Positions 8,556-16,816 are shown, counted from the stretch's first letter. The stretch is DNA of 64,000 nt from Herbidospora solisilvae (GCF_009901565.1 NZ_WXEW01000012.1:62001-126000); one strand, 5' to 3'. The notes: generated by a model from the sequence alone, not told the origin. Made by a program: numbers and translations.

Positions 8556-9617
8556 ATGTGTGCATACGACATGAAGTACGCCGAGCTGATGGACGCCGGT
8601 CTCCCGGACCAGCTCTGCCTCACCTGGGTCCGGGAACCCGACATCGACGAGGTCGCCCGCCGCTTCGGCGCCGACCTCACGTCGAAGGAGTGGGCCGACG
8701 ACGACCGCATCGCGGACCTCGAGGAGGACTACCGGGCCGAGCTGATCCACCTCGTCACGGTCGGCGACTGGACGCTCGCACTCGCACCCAACGGCTACCA
8801 GGGATCCAGGAGCGAGGTCATGGAGTCCCTGTCAGCCCAGGGGCGGGCCTTCAGCGTCTACTGGAGCGCCGCGATGGACAGTGCCGTCATGTACGCCGTC
8901 GACGGCGTGGTCCAGACCGAGTTCGACCTCGCCGAGGTGGACGAGCGGACCGGCGCCGACCCCTCGGCGCTCGACCCGCTCCTGGCGGAGCTGGGCGTGA
9001 GCGATGAGCTGAGCCTGCCCGAGCTCCAGGCCCGCTGCCTGGCCATGGGGGAGAGGCTCAGCGGAGCCCTCGTCCCACCCGGATGGCTGCGCTCTCCCCG
9101 CCACGTCTTCAAGATCGTCGACCCGCTGCCCGACGCGATCGTCCCGCCCGCCTACCTCAACCCCCGAGCGCCCTTCCTGGACGAACCGGAGATCGCCCGC
9201 ATCCTCGCCGATCCCTCACCCGCGATGGCACCGGCCGTCAACCGGCAGATCGCGACCACCGTCATCGCGATCGCCGGAATCGACGACCCGATCGCGGGCG
9301 AGGCCCTGCGCCTGCTCGACACCGGCGAACGGTTCCCCGGGGAGCGCCAGAAACTGAGAGACCGGGTGATCCAGCAGGCCGAGGCGACCATCGACCAGGC
9401 GAGGTCGCTCGGAGGCGGACCCGAGGCCGACCGGGTGGCGCTGACCGCTCACGCCCTGCGCGTCCTCTACCGGAGCCTGTGGCCCGAGCCCGCCGAGGCG
9501 GCGAGCGCGGCCTCGAGTGAGGTCCTCCTCATGAAGGTGCCGAACAGAACCGACCGCATGCGCCTGACCGTGCTGCGCAACGTGAGCGAGCGCATCCGGC
9601 GTGAACTGCGCCGCTGA
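8556..9617 (+). CDS. DUF6461-type protein of unknown function
   Basis: A soluble protein of about 353 residues (start at 8556 or at the ATG at 8571; neither has a clear ribosome site). The N-terminal half resembles DUF6461: CLTWVREPDIDEVARRFG, then a GDWTLALAPNGYQGS core and an SAQGRAFSVYWSA segment. The C-terminal half is helical and Ala/Arg-rich. The gene at 15199-16266 is a divergent paralogue with the same order of blocks. DUF6461 proteins are frequent and multi-copy in actinomycetes with no assigned role. It follows the catabolic operon by about 25 bases, but a functional link is doubtful. Confidence 0.65.
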   Translation: MCAYDMKYAELMDAGLPDQLCLTWVREPDIDEVARRFGADLTSKEWADDDRIADLEEDYRAELIHLVTVGDWTLALAPNGYQGSRSEVMESLSAQGRAFSVYWSAAMDSAVMYAVDGVVQTEFDLAEVDERTGADPSALDPLLAELGVSDELSLPELQARCLAMGERLSGALVPPGWLRSPRHVFKIVDPLPDAIVPPAYLNPRAPFLDEPEIARILADPSPAMAPAVNRQIATTVIAIAGIDDPIAGEALRLLDTGERFPGERQKLRDRVIQQAEATIDQARSLGGGPEADRVALTAHALRVLYRSLWPEPAEAASAASSEVLLMKVPNRTDRMRLTVLRNVSERIRRELRR

Positions 9618-9631
9618 CCGGTTTCGGCCCC

Positions 9632-9943
9632 CTACGCGCCGGCCTTCAGGATGAGATCGGTCTCCGATTCGAGCATCAGGTGCAGGATGTGCAGGCCGGC
9701 GGCGGTGGCCGGTGCGACGGGACTGGGAATGCCGGTCAGCATGACGGGTGTGCCCGCGATCGCTTCGGAGTAGCGGGCGCGGAGCGCCTCGCCGTCCGCC
9801 GAGGCCAGGGCATGCGCGAGGCGCACCATCGCGGCGCTCGGGACAGGCGGCGGCCATCTCGGCGATCGGCTCGATGACCCCGGCGGCGCGTGCCCCGGAG
9901 AAGGCTGCGGCGACACGTCGTCGGGGGTGAGTTCGTCGACCAC
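9632..9943 (-). pseudogene. Frameshifted gene remnant, family unknown
   Basis: On the minus strand three reading frames join into one plausible helical protein. It starts VVDELTPDDV (from 9943), shifts frame near 9905 to continue AFSGARAAGVIEPIAEMAAACP, then shifts back near 9840 to AAMVRLAHALASADGEAL and runs to the stop at 9632. Two opposite single-base shifts about 65 bases apart explain this. Read without shifts, the middle becomes Pro/Ser-rich nonsense. I do not recognise the family. Sequencing error is an alternative to decay. Confidence 0.45.
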
Positions 9944-9946
9944 CGA

Positions 9947-9960
9947 GGTGACATGTCACC
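9947..9960. promoter_or_regulatory. 14-base perfect palindrome upstream of the broken gene
   Basis: GGTGACATGTCACC is a perfect inverted repeat 4 bases before the presumed GTG start of the frameshifted minus-strand gene. It looks like an operator for a dimeric repressor, possibly autoregulatory if the broken gene encoded one. Confidence 0.35.
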
Positions 9961-10275
9961 AGCCCGCAATTCCAGCCGTGAGAATTCGGGCTTGCTGAAG
10001 AAGGGGTTGGCCGGGTCGAGGTGCGGGGAGGTGGATGGGCCGCAGCCGCACCCAGCGATGCCCTCGATCGGCGAGGTCGGGCTGGAACCGGATTCGATCT
10101 TTGTCCCTTGTTTCGACCGGGTGAAAGCTTCGTTCGGCTGTAAATTACATGCTCCGCCACGAAGAAACAGCATGGTGAGCCGGATTCGGGTGACCGACAG
10201 GTCAATAGCGCCTTCGCCTCGGTCCGTTTGAAATTTATCCTCAGGCGATCGAATGATCCGTCCTGTAGGAGAAGC

Positions 10276-10581
10276 ATGAAAAAAGGTACTCGGCTCCGTC
10301 GGCTCGGCCTCGTCTCAGCGGTAGTGGCGGCCGGCCTCGCAACCACGCCCATGGCCGCACACGCCGACGGCTATGACACCCCCCGCAGCGCCACCGCCGT
10401 AGGGGCGGGCAGCACCTACGCGGCCGGGCTCGCGGCGGCCCATCAGCGGTCGCGGGCGGCTGTTCTCGCGGTCGGCCATGACTGTGACGCTGGGACCTAC
10501 AGCGCCCTGTTGACCTACGCCTCCCCGGGTGGCGGCACGTGGGTCTTCCAGTCCACTCACCAGGCGATGTGCGTCGACTGA
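10276..10581 (+). CDS. Small secreted protein
   Basis: A 101-residue protein with a clear Sec signal peptide: positive start MKKGTRLRR, a hydrophobic stretch LVSAVVAAGLA, and a likely cleavage after AHA near residue 30. The mature part is about 70 residues with two Cys (HDCD and the C-terminal AMCVD), which could form one disulfide. The ATG at 10276 has a good TAGGAG ribosome site 6 bases upstream. The family is not recognised. A fairly A/T-rich stretch (about 10130-10260) upstream probably holds its promoter. Confidence 0.6.
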   Translation: MKKGTRLRRLGLVSAVVAAGLATTPMAAHADGYDTPRSATAVGAGSTYAAGLAAAHQRSRAAVLAVGHDCDAGTYSALLTYASPGGGTWVFQSTHQAMCVD

Positions 10582-11041
10582 TTCGGTCTGCCGGGCAGCG
10601 GGGCAGGGAAGCCCCGCTACCCGCAGGGGAGCAAAACCCCGGTGCGTCGTGCACGGGAGACCCGACCTCGTACATGCGAGGAAACGACATGGTGCCGGGT
10701 ATTCACGTTCATGATGGAATTCGCCGCTGCACCACGCTTCAATGCGAAGAGCATCCGACGGCTTTTGAGCCAGCAGAGGCCGGCGTGCCGTCCATGCGAA
10801 AGCCGGCGGTAAACGGGGGCCCTGAAGCCATTGAGCGAAGCAGAAAGCCTTGTACGTAGTCGCAGGAGACGGAACTATGTGCACCACGGAAGGGGCGATC
10901 CTTACTGGGGCGTCCCACCGTGGTGGCGCAACCGCTCATCTGGCTCCCGATCGCCCGGGTGAACGGCTTGCCGGAGGACCGCGGTGACCGTAGCGGATGG
11001 CTCGACGCCGAACAGGCGCCAGCTGTTGAGCGGAGCGAGAG
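10582..11041. other. 460-base stretch without a convincing gene
   Basis: No reading frame here has coding character. The DNA differs in texture from its neighbours: lower GC, many short inverted pieces, and purine-rich phrases such as GGTAAACGGGGGCCC near 10808 and GGAGACGGAAC near 10865. It could be a decayed mobile element or a structured RNA. I cannot identify it. Confidence 0.4.
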
Positions 11042-12247
11042 TCAGGCGGTCAGGCCTTCCAGGGCGTTGAGCAGGCGGTCCACGTCCGACCTGTCGTTGT
11101 AGTGCACCAGCCCGGCCCGCACGCCCGACCCGGCGTCACGGATGCCGAAGGCCTGGGTGAGCTCCCAGGCGTAGCAGTGCCCATCCCACACGTTGACCTC
11201 GCGGGCGGCCAGATGCTCGGCCACCTGGCGCGGCGTGTATCCGGCGACCGTGAAGAACGCGGTGGCCGTCCGCCGCCCGGGCGAGCCGACCAGCCCGACG
11301 CCGGGCAGCGCGGACAACCCCTTGAGCAGGTGGGCGAGCTCGGCCTGCTCGTGCGCTTCGACCGCCGCCATCGACGCGAGCAGCCGCTCGCGCCGGGTGC
11401 CGGTCGCGTCCGGGTCCAGCCCGGCCAGATGGTCGACCGCCGCGGCCACCCCCGCCAGGTCGGCGAAGGGCAGCGTGCCTGTTTCGAACCGGTCCGGCAC
11501 CTGCGCCGGCGAGGAGGCGAGCTTGTCCGGCGAGAGCCGTTCGAGCAGCTCAGGGCGGGCGGCGACAGCGCCGATGTGCGGCCCGGACCACTTGTAGGCG
11601 CTCGTCGCGTAGAAGTCCGCACCGAGGGCGACCATGTCGATCGGGCCGTGCGGGGTGGCGTGCACACCGTCGACGTAGGTCAGCGCCCCGACGGCGTGGG
11701 CCCGCGCGGTGATCCGCCGGACGTCGGGCATGGTGCCCAGGATGTTGCTGGCCGCGGTGACGGCCACCAGCTTCGTCCGGTCGGTCACCAGTTCGTCGTA
11801 CTGCCCGGCCGGCAGTTCCCCGCTCGGCACCTCGACGTCCGCCCACCGGACCCGCGCCCCGGCCCGGGCGGCGGCCTGCACCCAGGGCCGCACGTTCGCG
11901 TCATGATCGAGCCGGGACACCACGATCTCGTCGTCCGGCCCCCAGTCCTTCGCCAGGGCGTAGGCGAACCGGTAGGTCAAAGTGGTCATGTTCGGCCCGA
12001 ACACCACACCACCCGCATCACCGCCGACCAGGTCCGCCACGGCCTGCCGCGCCCGCACGACGATCTCGTCCGACCGGGCGCTGGCCGGGAAGGCGCCGTG
12101 CGTGTTGCCGATGCCCTCGGCGTAGGCGGCGGCGATGGCCTCGATCACCGGTCGGGGCACCTGAGTGCCCGCGGCGGCGTCCAGCCAGGCGTATCCGTCA
12201 GAGAGGGCAGGATAAAGCGCGCGAATCCGCGCGATGTCGAGGCTCAT
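11042..12247 (-). CDS. Cysteine desulfurase-like PLP aminotransferase
   Basis: A 401-residue class V aminotransferase fold protein of the cysteine desulfurase-like group. The PLP lysine is in ATSAYKWSGPH, the cofactor-contact Asp/His in TYVDGVHATPHGPID, and GPNMTTLTYRFA forms the phosphate cup. The ATG at 12247 begins MSLDIARIRALYPAL and is preferred to a codon 60 bases upstream that adds a non-conserved Gly/Arg-rich lead. The segment where desulfurases carry the mobile Cys loop gives no obvious catalytic Cys, so a desulfurase activity should not be assumed. It stands alone with no Fe-S assembly genes nearby. Confidence 0.8.
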   Translation of the reverse strand: MSLDIARIRALYPALSDGYAWLDAAAGTQVPRPVIEAIAAAYAEGIGNTHGAFPASARSDEIVVRARQAVADLVGGDAGGVVFGPNMTTLTYRFAYALAKDWGPDDEIVVSRLDHDANVRPWVQAAARAGARVRWADVEVPSGELPAGQYDELVTDRTKLVAVTAASNILGTMPDVRRITARAHAVGALTYVDGVHATPHGPIDMVALGADFYATSAYKWSGPHIGAVAARPELLERLSPDKLASSPAQVPDRFETGTLPFADLAGVAAAVDHLAGLDPDATGTRRERLLASMAAVEAHEQAELAHLLKGLSALPGVGLVGSPGRRTATAFFTVAGYTPRQVAEHLAAREVNVWDGHCYAWELTQAFGIRDAGSGVRAGLVHYNDRSDVDRLLNALEGLTA

Positions 12248-12489
12248 GCCACCAAAGTCTCCCGAATCACCCGCCGGACGGTAAGGGCCCCTCGGCACCG
12301 AGGCCACGCCGATGAGCTGGGCGCCACCGGCAAAGGCCCCTGGACGACGCGCCGAGGGAGTGGTCGGGGAGAGCTATCTGGCAGATGCCACGCTCGTCGT
12401 CATGGACCTGGAGGTCGGCAAGGATCTCATCCCAGCCGTGTAAGCGCCCAGAGGTGTCCGGCAGTTCATATGCCTCCAGGACAACCGTC
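12248..12489. other. Intergenic stretch with a possible gene tail
   Basis: A plus-strand frame ending at a TAA at 12441-12443 reads SYLADATLVVMDLEVGKDL just before its end (GTG possible at 12360). It has protein-like composition but no start or upstream body, so it looks like the 3' end of a lost gene. Nothing else in the stretch is recognisable. Confidence 0.25.
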
Positions 12490-13104
12490 TCATGTGGGCG
12501 CGAGGTCCGGCCCGAACAGCCGGTCCAGGTGATAGTCGATGATCTCGGTGGCGGCCTCGTGGGTGCGCTGTCGGCTGAGGACGCTGGAGGTCAGGCCGTT
12601 GGCGAGAGCCAGAAGGCCGGCGACCTCGGTACGCGGGTCGCGATCGGGGGCGATGTCCCCGGCCTGCTGGGCGGCGGTCAACCGTACAGTGAGGAAGTTT
12701 TCCAGTGCGTCGGGCAGGGCGAGCCCGGCTGCGGCGAGCACCGGGTCGGTGAGGGCGGCGGTGTAGTAGGCGGTCCAGGCCATGGCGTCCAGGCGGCTCT
12801 GCTCGTCGAAGGGAACGATCACGCCGAGGACGGCGGCGAACACGTCTCGCGGTGTCAGCTCGCCCGCGACAGCGGCGACCCGTCGCTTGACCCGGCGGTC
12901 CATGCGGGCGCCCAGCTCGGTGAGGCCGGACTCGAGCAGGGCCTGTTTGTTGGTGAAGTAGTACTGGACGACCCGCAGCGAAACCCCTGCCTCGGCGGCG
13001 ATCTCACGCATCGACACCGCCTGCAGGCCGCGGGTGCCGGCGATGCGCAGCAGCGCCTCGGTCAACTGGCGCCGCCGCTCATCATGGTCCACCTGTCGAG
13101 GCAT
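12490..13104 (-). CDS. TetR-family regulator
   Basis: A 204-residue TetR protein. Residues about 8-55 form the DNA-binding domain ([19 protein letters not shown], then [19 protein letters not shown]), close to the BetI/PksA-like subgroup. The remainder is the helical ligand-binding and dimer domain. It lies 3 bases after the alpha/beta hydrolase gene on the same strand, so the two form one operon. A perfect 16-base palindrome at 14034-14049, just before the hydrolase start, is its probable operator, giving autoregulation together with the hydrolase. Confidence 0.88.
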   Translation of the reverse strand: MPRQVDHDERRRQLTEALLRIAGTRGLQAVSMREIAAEAGVSLRVVQYYFTNKQALLESGLTELGARMDRRVKRRVAAVAGELTPRDVFAAVLGVIVPFDEQSRLDAMAWTAYYTAALTDPVLAAAGLALPDALENFLTVRLTAAQQAGDIAPDRDPRTEVAGLLALANGLTSSVLSRQRTHEAATEIIDYHLDRLFGPDLAPT

Positions 13105-13107
13105 GCC

Positions 13108-14013
13108 CTACCCGTTGTCCGTGTCGTGCTCGGGCAGCGCCTGGCCGGGAAAGGTGAGGATCCGCTCGGCGACCAGCTCCGGGGCTTCGACGGGCAGTGA
13201 GTGTCCGGTGCCGGGCACGATCTCCACACGCCAGGACGGCACGACGTCGGCCAGCCGCGCGGCCACCGCCTGCGCGTCGAGCAGCGCGCTGCGGGCTCCC
13301 AGCAGCACCTGTACGGGCACGGACAGCTCGCGTATCTGCTCGTCGGTGTAGGGGGGCGTGATGAGCACACGCCGCCGGAAGGACCATCCGGCCCGCATCA
13401 GGCTCACCAGGCCATCGTCGCGCAGTACCCCGTTGCCCACCACGCCGGCCAGGCGGTGTCGCAACGTACGGGGAAGCGTGGAACCCACAGCACCGGCTGT
13501 GGCCCACCGGATGAACCGTCCCGTGATCGGCGCGAAGCCGCCCGGATCAACCAGCGTCAGCGCCGCGACTCTGCCGCCCCCGCCGAGTTGTTGTTCCACC
13601 GCGATCATGCTGCCGGACGAGAAACCCGCCACGTGTGCGCGCTCGGCTCCGACCGCGGCCAGGACGTCGGTGAGCCAGCCGCCGACCACGGCACCCGTCG
13701 CGAGCGTCCGCGTCTGGACCGAGCGGCCGGCCTCGCCGAGAGGATCGACGGCAAGGACCGGACGTGTGCGCGCCAGCGGCTCGATGTAGCGATACCAGGC
13801 CAGCGCGTTCCCGCCCGCACCGGCCACGAGAACCACAGGATCTCCCCCGGCGGGCCCGGCCCGGTAGGTCCGCACACTGCCGGCCCGGGTTTCCACGTCG
13901 ATGGCGTCAACCGGCACCGGCCACAACTCGCCGAACGCCCGGTCATAGACCGCGTAGTACCTGTCACGGGCAGAGTCGCTGGTGAAGGCGGAGGGCCGGT
14001 CAGGAACGCGCAT
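13108..14013 (-). CDS. Alpha/beta hydrolase
   Basis: A 301-residue alpha/beta hydrolase fold protein. The nucleophile elbow is GFSSGS (Ser in G-x-S-x-G), the oxyanion region is VLVAGAGGNALAWYRY, and a late PGTGHSLPVEAPE supplies the catalytic His. It resembles epoxide hydrolase/haloperoxidase-like enzymes but carries nothing substrate-specific. It is first in a two-gene operon with the TetR gene and is preceded by a strong palindrome, so its expression is probably induced by a small molecule that it degrades. Confidence 0.83.
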   Translation of the reverse strand: MRVPDRPSAFTSDSARDRYYAVYDRAFGELWPVPVDAIDVETRAGSVRTYRAGPAGGDPVVLVAGAGGNALAWYRYIEPLARTRPVLAVDPLGEAGRSVQTRTLATGAVVGGWLTDVLAAVGAERAHVAGFSSGSMIAVEQQLGGGGRVAALTLVDPGGFAPITGRFIRWATAGAVGSTLPRTLRHRLAGVVGNGVLRDDGLVSLMRAGWSFRRRVLITPPYTDEQIRELSVPVQVLLGARSALLDAQAVAARLADVVPSWRVEIVPGTGHSLPVEAPELVAERILTFPGQALPEHDTDNG

Positions 14014-14033
14014 GGTGACCCCGTTTCCCGTAT

Positions 14034-14049
14034 GGATACAGTTGTATCC
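14034..14049. promoter_or_regulatory. TetR-type operator palindrome
   Basis: GGATACA-GT-TGTATCC is a perfect 7+7 inverted repeat with a 2-base centre, ending 21 bases upstream of the hydrolase start codon. Its size and position are typical for a TetR dimer site. The regulator gene is the second gene of the same operon. Confidence 0.6.
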
Positions 14050-14299
14050 TAACGAGCGAACAGCGTGGGCGCGAGAGGGTGTGGGTGCCTGTACGGTCGG
14101 CGTACGCCAGGTCTCGATTTCCGCAGCTCAAGCCTCATACTGTTGAAGACTTCCCAAGCCGGGTTCAATTCCCTAACCGTGGATCTGGAGCCTGGGCTTT
14201 GGTATTTCGCAGGGGTCATCGGTGGTTGTCGTCCTGATCCTTGATGTGCCTGTCGATGACGTCAGCGCTCATTGAACCTGTCTTATCATCGGGCGATCG
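14050..14299. other. Gene-free stretch
   Basis: No coding frame or clear signal is visible. The composition is mixed and the stretch borders the transposase remnant, so it may be the outer part of a decayed insertion sequence. Confidence 0.4.
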
Positions 14300-14425
14300 G
14301 GGGCTTATGAAGGACCGCGATGGCTTTGATCAGATGACCGCCATTGGACGGGCTGCATCATAATTTCTGCAGGATGCGCCAGCTTTTGAGCTGGGCGTTC
14401 GCGCGTTCTCCCGATCCGCGCAGCC
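14300..14425 (-). mobile_element. IS5-type transposase C-terminal remnant
   Basis: Read on the minus strand, GSGERANAQLKSWRILQKL is followed by a stop (TGA, bases 14358-14360) and then, in the same frame, CSPSNGGHLIKAIAVLHKP. This is the conserved C-terminal end of IS5/DDE-4-type transposases, interrupted by one nonsense codon where Arg is usual. No upstream catalytic domain remains. The plus-strand wax ester synthase pseudogene begins abruptly just beyond it, so the insertion probably removed that gene's 5' part. Confidence 0.65.
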
Positions 14426-14539
14426 GGGCGGGGGAGCTTCCTCTCCAGCACGGCCCCGAGGCTGGACGAGATCCCGGTGATCGCGCAGATCCCGGAGCGG
14501 GCATGCTGGCCCGTTTCATCCGAGGAGTGGGCCGGCCCG

Positions 14540-15195
14540 GCGACACCGGCTCGGTCCTGCCCGACCTGCCCCGGCCCCATCTCGCCCCGCCGGCGCTTCG
14601 CGTTGGGGCGGCTGCCGCTGGGCGACGTGAAGAAGGTCAAGATCGAGCACGGCACCACCATCAAGGACGTCGTCATGGCCCTGGCCGCCACCGCGCTGTG
14701 CCGCTGGTTGTCCCAACGCGACGAACTCCCGGTCGAGCCACTCGGCAACCAGGTCCTGCTCGCGACCACGACGTTGCCCATCAACGTGTCCGACGCCAAG
14801 ACCCGGCTCCGGATGATCAGCGTCGGCATGGCGGCGGTGAGGAACGTTTCTCCGTCGCCCCGGCGCAATGGCTGCTCGACTTCTCCCAGGCGATGCCGAC
14901 GGCGCTGAGCGGCCTGGCGGACCGGGCGGCGTTCCGGCTGGCCTCCGGCACGGTGTCGGCCATGAATCTGATGGTCTCCAACGTGCCGGGACCGCGGCTG
15001 CCGCTCTACATCCTGGGGTCGCGCATCGTCGCCCACTACCCGCTGTCGGTGATCACCCACGTCAGCGGCGGCGTCAACATCACGCTCTTCTCGTACGACG
15101 GGTTCCTCGACGTGGGAATCGTCGTGGACCGCGACATGGTGCCGGACGTGTGGGACTTCATCGACTACATGCGGGACGCGCTCGCGGAGCTCTGA
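14540..15195 (+). pseudogene. Wax ester synthase/diacylglycerol acyltransferase pseudogene
   Basis: The C-terminal two thirds of a WS/DGAT protein can be read in two frames. The first frame gives RRFALGRLPLGDVKKVKIEH and TTIKDVVMALAATALCRWL up to NVSDAKTRLRMISVGMAAV. A frameshift near 14840 then leads into EERFSVAPAQWLLDFSQAM, NLMVSNVPGPRLPLYILGS and a proper C-terminus at 15195. The N-terminal half with the catalytic HHxxxDG motif is absent, replaced by the transposase remnant. The gene cannot make an active acyltransferase. Confidence 0.7.
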
Positions 15196-15198
15196 TCC

Positions 15199-16266
15199 TC
15201 ACGCGTTCTCGCCCGTGGCCAGGAAGTAGGCGACCGAGCCGAGGGCGTGGTGGCGGGCGATGTCGCCGTTCTCCTCGCTGAGGTAGGTGCCGCCGGTCCT
15301 GTTGGTGATCTCCAGTGCCTGCTCGGCGAGGTTGTCGCCGGGAGTCAGCGCCAGGATCAGGATCTCCGCCGCCGTCGCCTTGATCCTCCACCGGCCGTAG
15401 GTGGTGTCATGGCCGGGGTACGGACTGTCCTCCCTGGTCTCCTCGGGCCAGGACTCGTAGGCCTCCCACATGCGTGCCGTGCAGTCGTCCTGGAGTGCGC
15501 GAAGACGGGTTGCCACCTCGGCCGAATGCCCCCGGTTCGCGATCAGGGCCAGGGCCTCCTCGACGGCGGGTCCTTCGATGCCCGCGGTGGCCACGGCCAT
15601 GGTGGCGGCGATGAGGATGATCTCTGGAAGCCTGGCGGGCGTGGGTTCGGCGATGATTCGGGCGATGCGGGGGTCGGTCTCGGCGATGGAGCGCATTCTC
15701 GCGTCGATCCGCAGGGCGGGGGCCCGCCGGACGGTCATCGGGCGCAACCAGTGGAGAGAGTGGGAGTCGGCCAGCCAGTCGTCGTCGATCACGATGCCGG
15801 ACAGGTGCCCGGCCACGGCGAACGCGGCGGCCATCCAGTCGGCGTCCCAGTCGGCCGCGCTCACCGGGAGGGCGTCGATCCAGTCCCGGCCGTGGGCTCC
15901 CTCCAGGTCCAGGGCGTCGAAACTCGCCACGATCTCGCCGTCTCTGACGTAACTGACGAACGTGGACCTGTTGACGGTCCAGGCCACCCGGTACGCCTCT
16001 CCCTTGGCGGCCGCCTCGCACAACAACGTCTGGCTCAGGCCACGGAACGCGAACGGCTCGATCAGCACGGCCCAGTCCCCGTGGCGGGCCACCAGGGCCA
16101 CGCCGGTGGCGTCGTCGGGCAGGTCCTCCGGGGCGATGGAGAACAGGCCGTCGAGGGTTTCCGGTTCCGCCACGAGGGGGTGCCCGCCGAACACCCGGAC
16201 CACCTGGTCGAGGTCGCCGGTCCTGATCCAGGTGAGACAGGCGGTGTCGGCGTCGATCTTGGTCAT
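15199..16266 (-). CDS. DUF6461-type protein of unknown function (second copy)
   Basis: A 355-residue soluble protein whose N-terminal part matches DUF6461: CLTWIRTGDLDQVVRVFGG, HGDWAVLIEPFAFRGLSQ, then a segment including RVAWTVNRSTFVSYVRDGE. The C-terminal half is helical, again as in the copy at 8556-9617, but identity is low. The ATG at 16266 is chosen because the conserved N-terminus begins there; the frame is open 306 bases further. It lies tail to tail with the acyltransferase pseudogene, 3 bases apart. No function is known; anti-phage or toxin-immunity roles would be speculation. Confidence 0.65.
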   Translation of the reverse strand: MTKIDADTACLTWIRTGDLDQVVRVFGGHPLVAEPETLDGLFSIAPEDLPDDATGVALVARHGDWAVLIEPFAFRGLSQTLLCEAAAKGEAYRVAWTVNRSTFVSYVRDGEIVASFDALDLEGAHGRDWIDALPVSAADWDADWMAAAFAVAGHLSGIVIDDDWLADSHSLHWLRPMTVRRAPALRIDARMRSIAETDPRIARIIAEPTPARLPEIILIAATMAVATAGIEGPAVEEALALIANRGHSAEVATRLRALQDDCTARMWEAYESWPEETREDSPYPGHDTTYGRWRIKATAAEILILALTPGDNLAEQALEITNRTGGTYLSEENGDIARHHALGSVAYFLATGENA

Positions 16267-16291
16267 GGGAAATGCTCCGGGAATAGGAGGG

Positions 16292-16534
16292 GTGAGGGCG
16301 CTCGAACAAAGCGCCCAAGGCAGGAGGCGTCCTGCGGACAATGAAAGAAGGCATGGAGACGTAAAATCAGAAATTGAGAACCTTATCGGTTCGCTTGAAC
16401 TGATAAGCGAAAGGCTCCCGAAGAGATCACAAGGATATGTGAGCCGTCGCTCGGAAATATCATCGCGAATCGCTGATGATCTTCCCCCATATTCCAGCCA
16501 CGGGCCGGATGTTGCGATAAGCCTTATCCTATAA
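16292..16534 (+). CDS. Possible small protein
   Basis: An 80-codon frame with GTG start. The second half has protein-like composition (SEIENLIGSLELISERLPK, then VSRRSEISSRIADDLPPYS) in locally A/T-rich DNA, unlike chance frames in GC-rich DNA. An AGGAGG lies only 1 base before the GTG, so the true start is uncertain. It is divergent from the DUF6461 gene. The family is not recognised. Confidence 0.3.
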   Translation: MRALEQSAQGRRRPADNERRHGDVKSEIENLIGSLELISERLPKRSQGYVSRRSEISSRIADDLPPYSSHGPDVAISLIL

Positions 16535-16596
16535 GCCATGACTAACGCTGACGATGTCGTGGGCGCTATCATTTCCAGCAGGACGAAGCGGAATCC

Positions 16597-16811
16597 GAGC
16601 GAAGCGAGGCCTGTCCGGGGAGCGCGAGGGGCGGAGCCCTTCGCAAGGAGCGAAGCGACCCGGAGCGAAAGCGACGCCGGGACCGCGAAGCGGGCCGGGG
16701 GGAGCGTGAGGGGGCGAAGCCCCCTGACAGCGGGGGGTTCGGGGGGTCGTCCCCCCGTATAAACGAAGGAGACCCGCCGAAGGCGCCAAAGCGCCGACCG
16801 CAGGTCTCCCG
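16597..16811 (-). repeat. tRNA-Val-linked structured repeat, copy 1
   Basis: About 215 bases of very GC-rich DNA just downstream of tRNA-Val(GAC), repeated almost block for block at 35069-35285 downstream of tRNA-Val(CAC). In the tRNA direction it contains a GGAGACC/GGTCTCC hairpin, a T-rich stretch, a GGGGGG-ACGA-CCCCCC hairpin (16741-16756), then GAAGCC/GGGGCTTCGCCCC-type hairpins and GAGCGAAGCGA repeats. No protein frame is conserved between the copies. Confidence 0.75.
16768..16809 (-). terminator. Terminator hairpin of the Gly-Val tRNA operon
   Basis: GGAGACC (16768-16774) pairs with GGTCTCC (16803-16809) around an inner stem GGCGC/GCGCC. In the tRNA direction the stem begins 7 bases after the encoded CCA and is followed by TTCGTTTATAC, a fair T-tract. 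The second copy keeps the outer stem and changes both sides of the inner one. Confidence 0.65.
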
Positions 16812-16816
16812 TCTCC

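Noticed and set aside
10582-11041. A degenerate group II intron.
   Set aside because: No reverse transcriptase frame and no domain V hairpin could be found; the resemblance was limited to short phrases.
11042-12247. Genuine IscS/SufS cysteine desulfurase.
   Set aside because: No catalytic Cys loop was visible and no Fe-S assembly genes are near, so only the family-like label is kept.
16597-16811. Considered as a CRISPR-type repeat array.
   Set aside because: The repeats are not regularly spaced by unique spacers, and no cas genes are near. It is a single structured element present twice.
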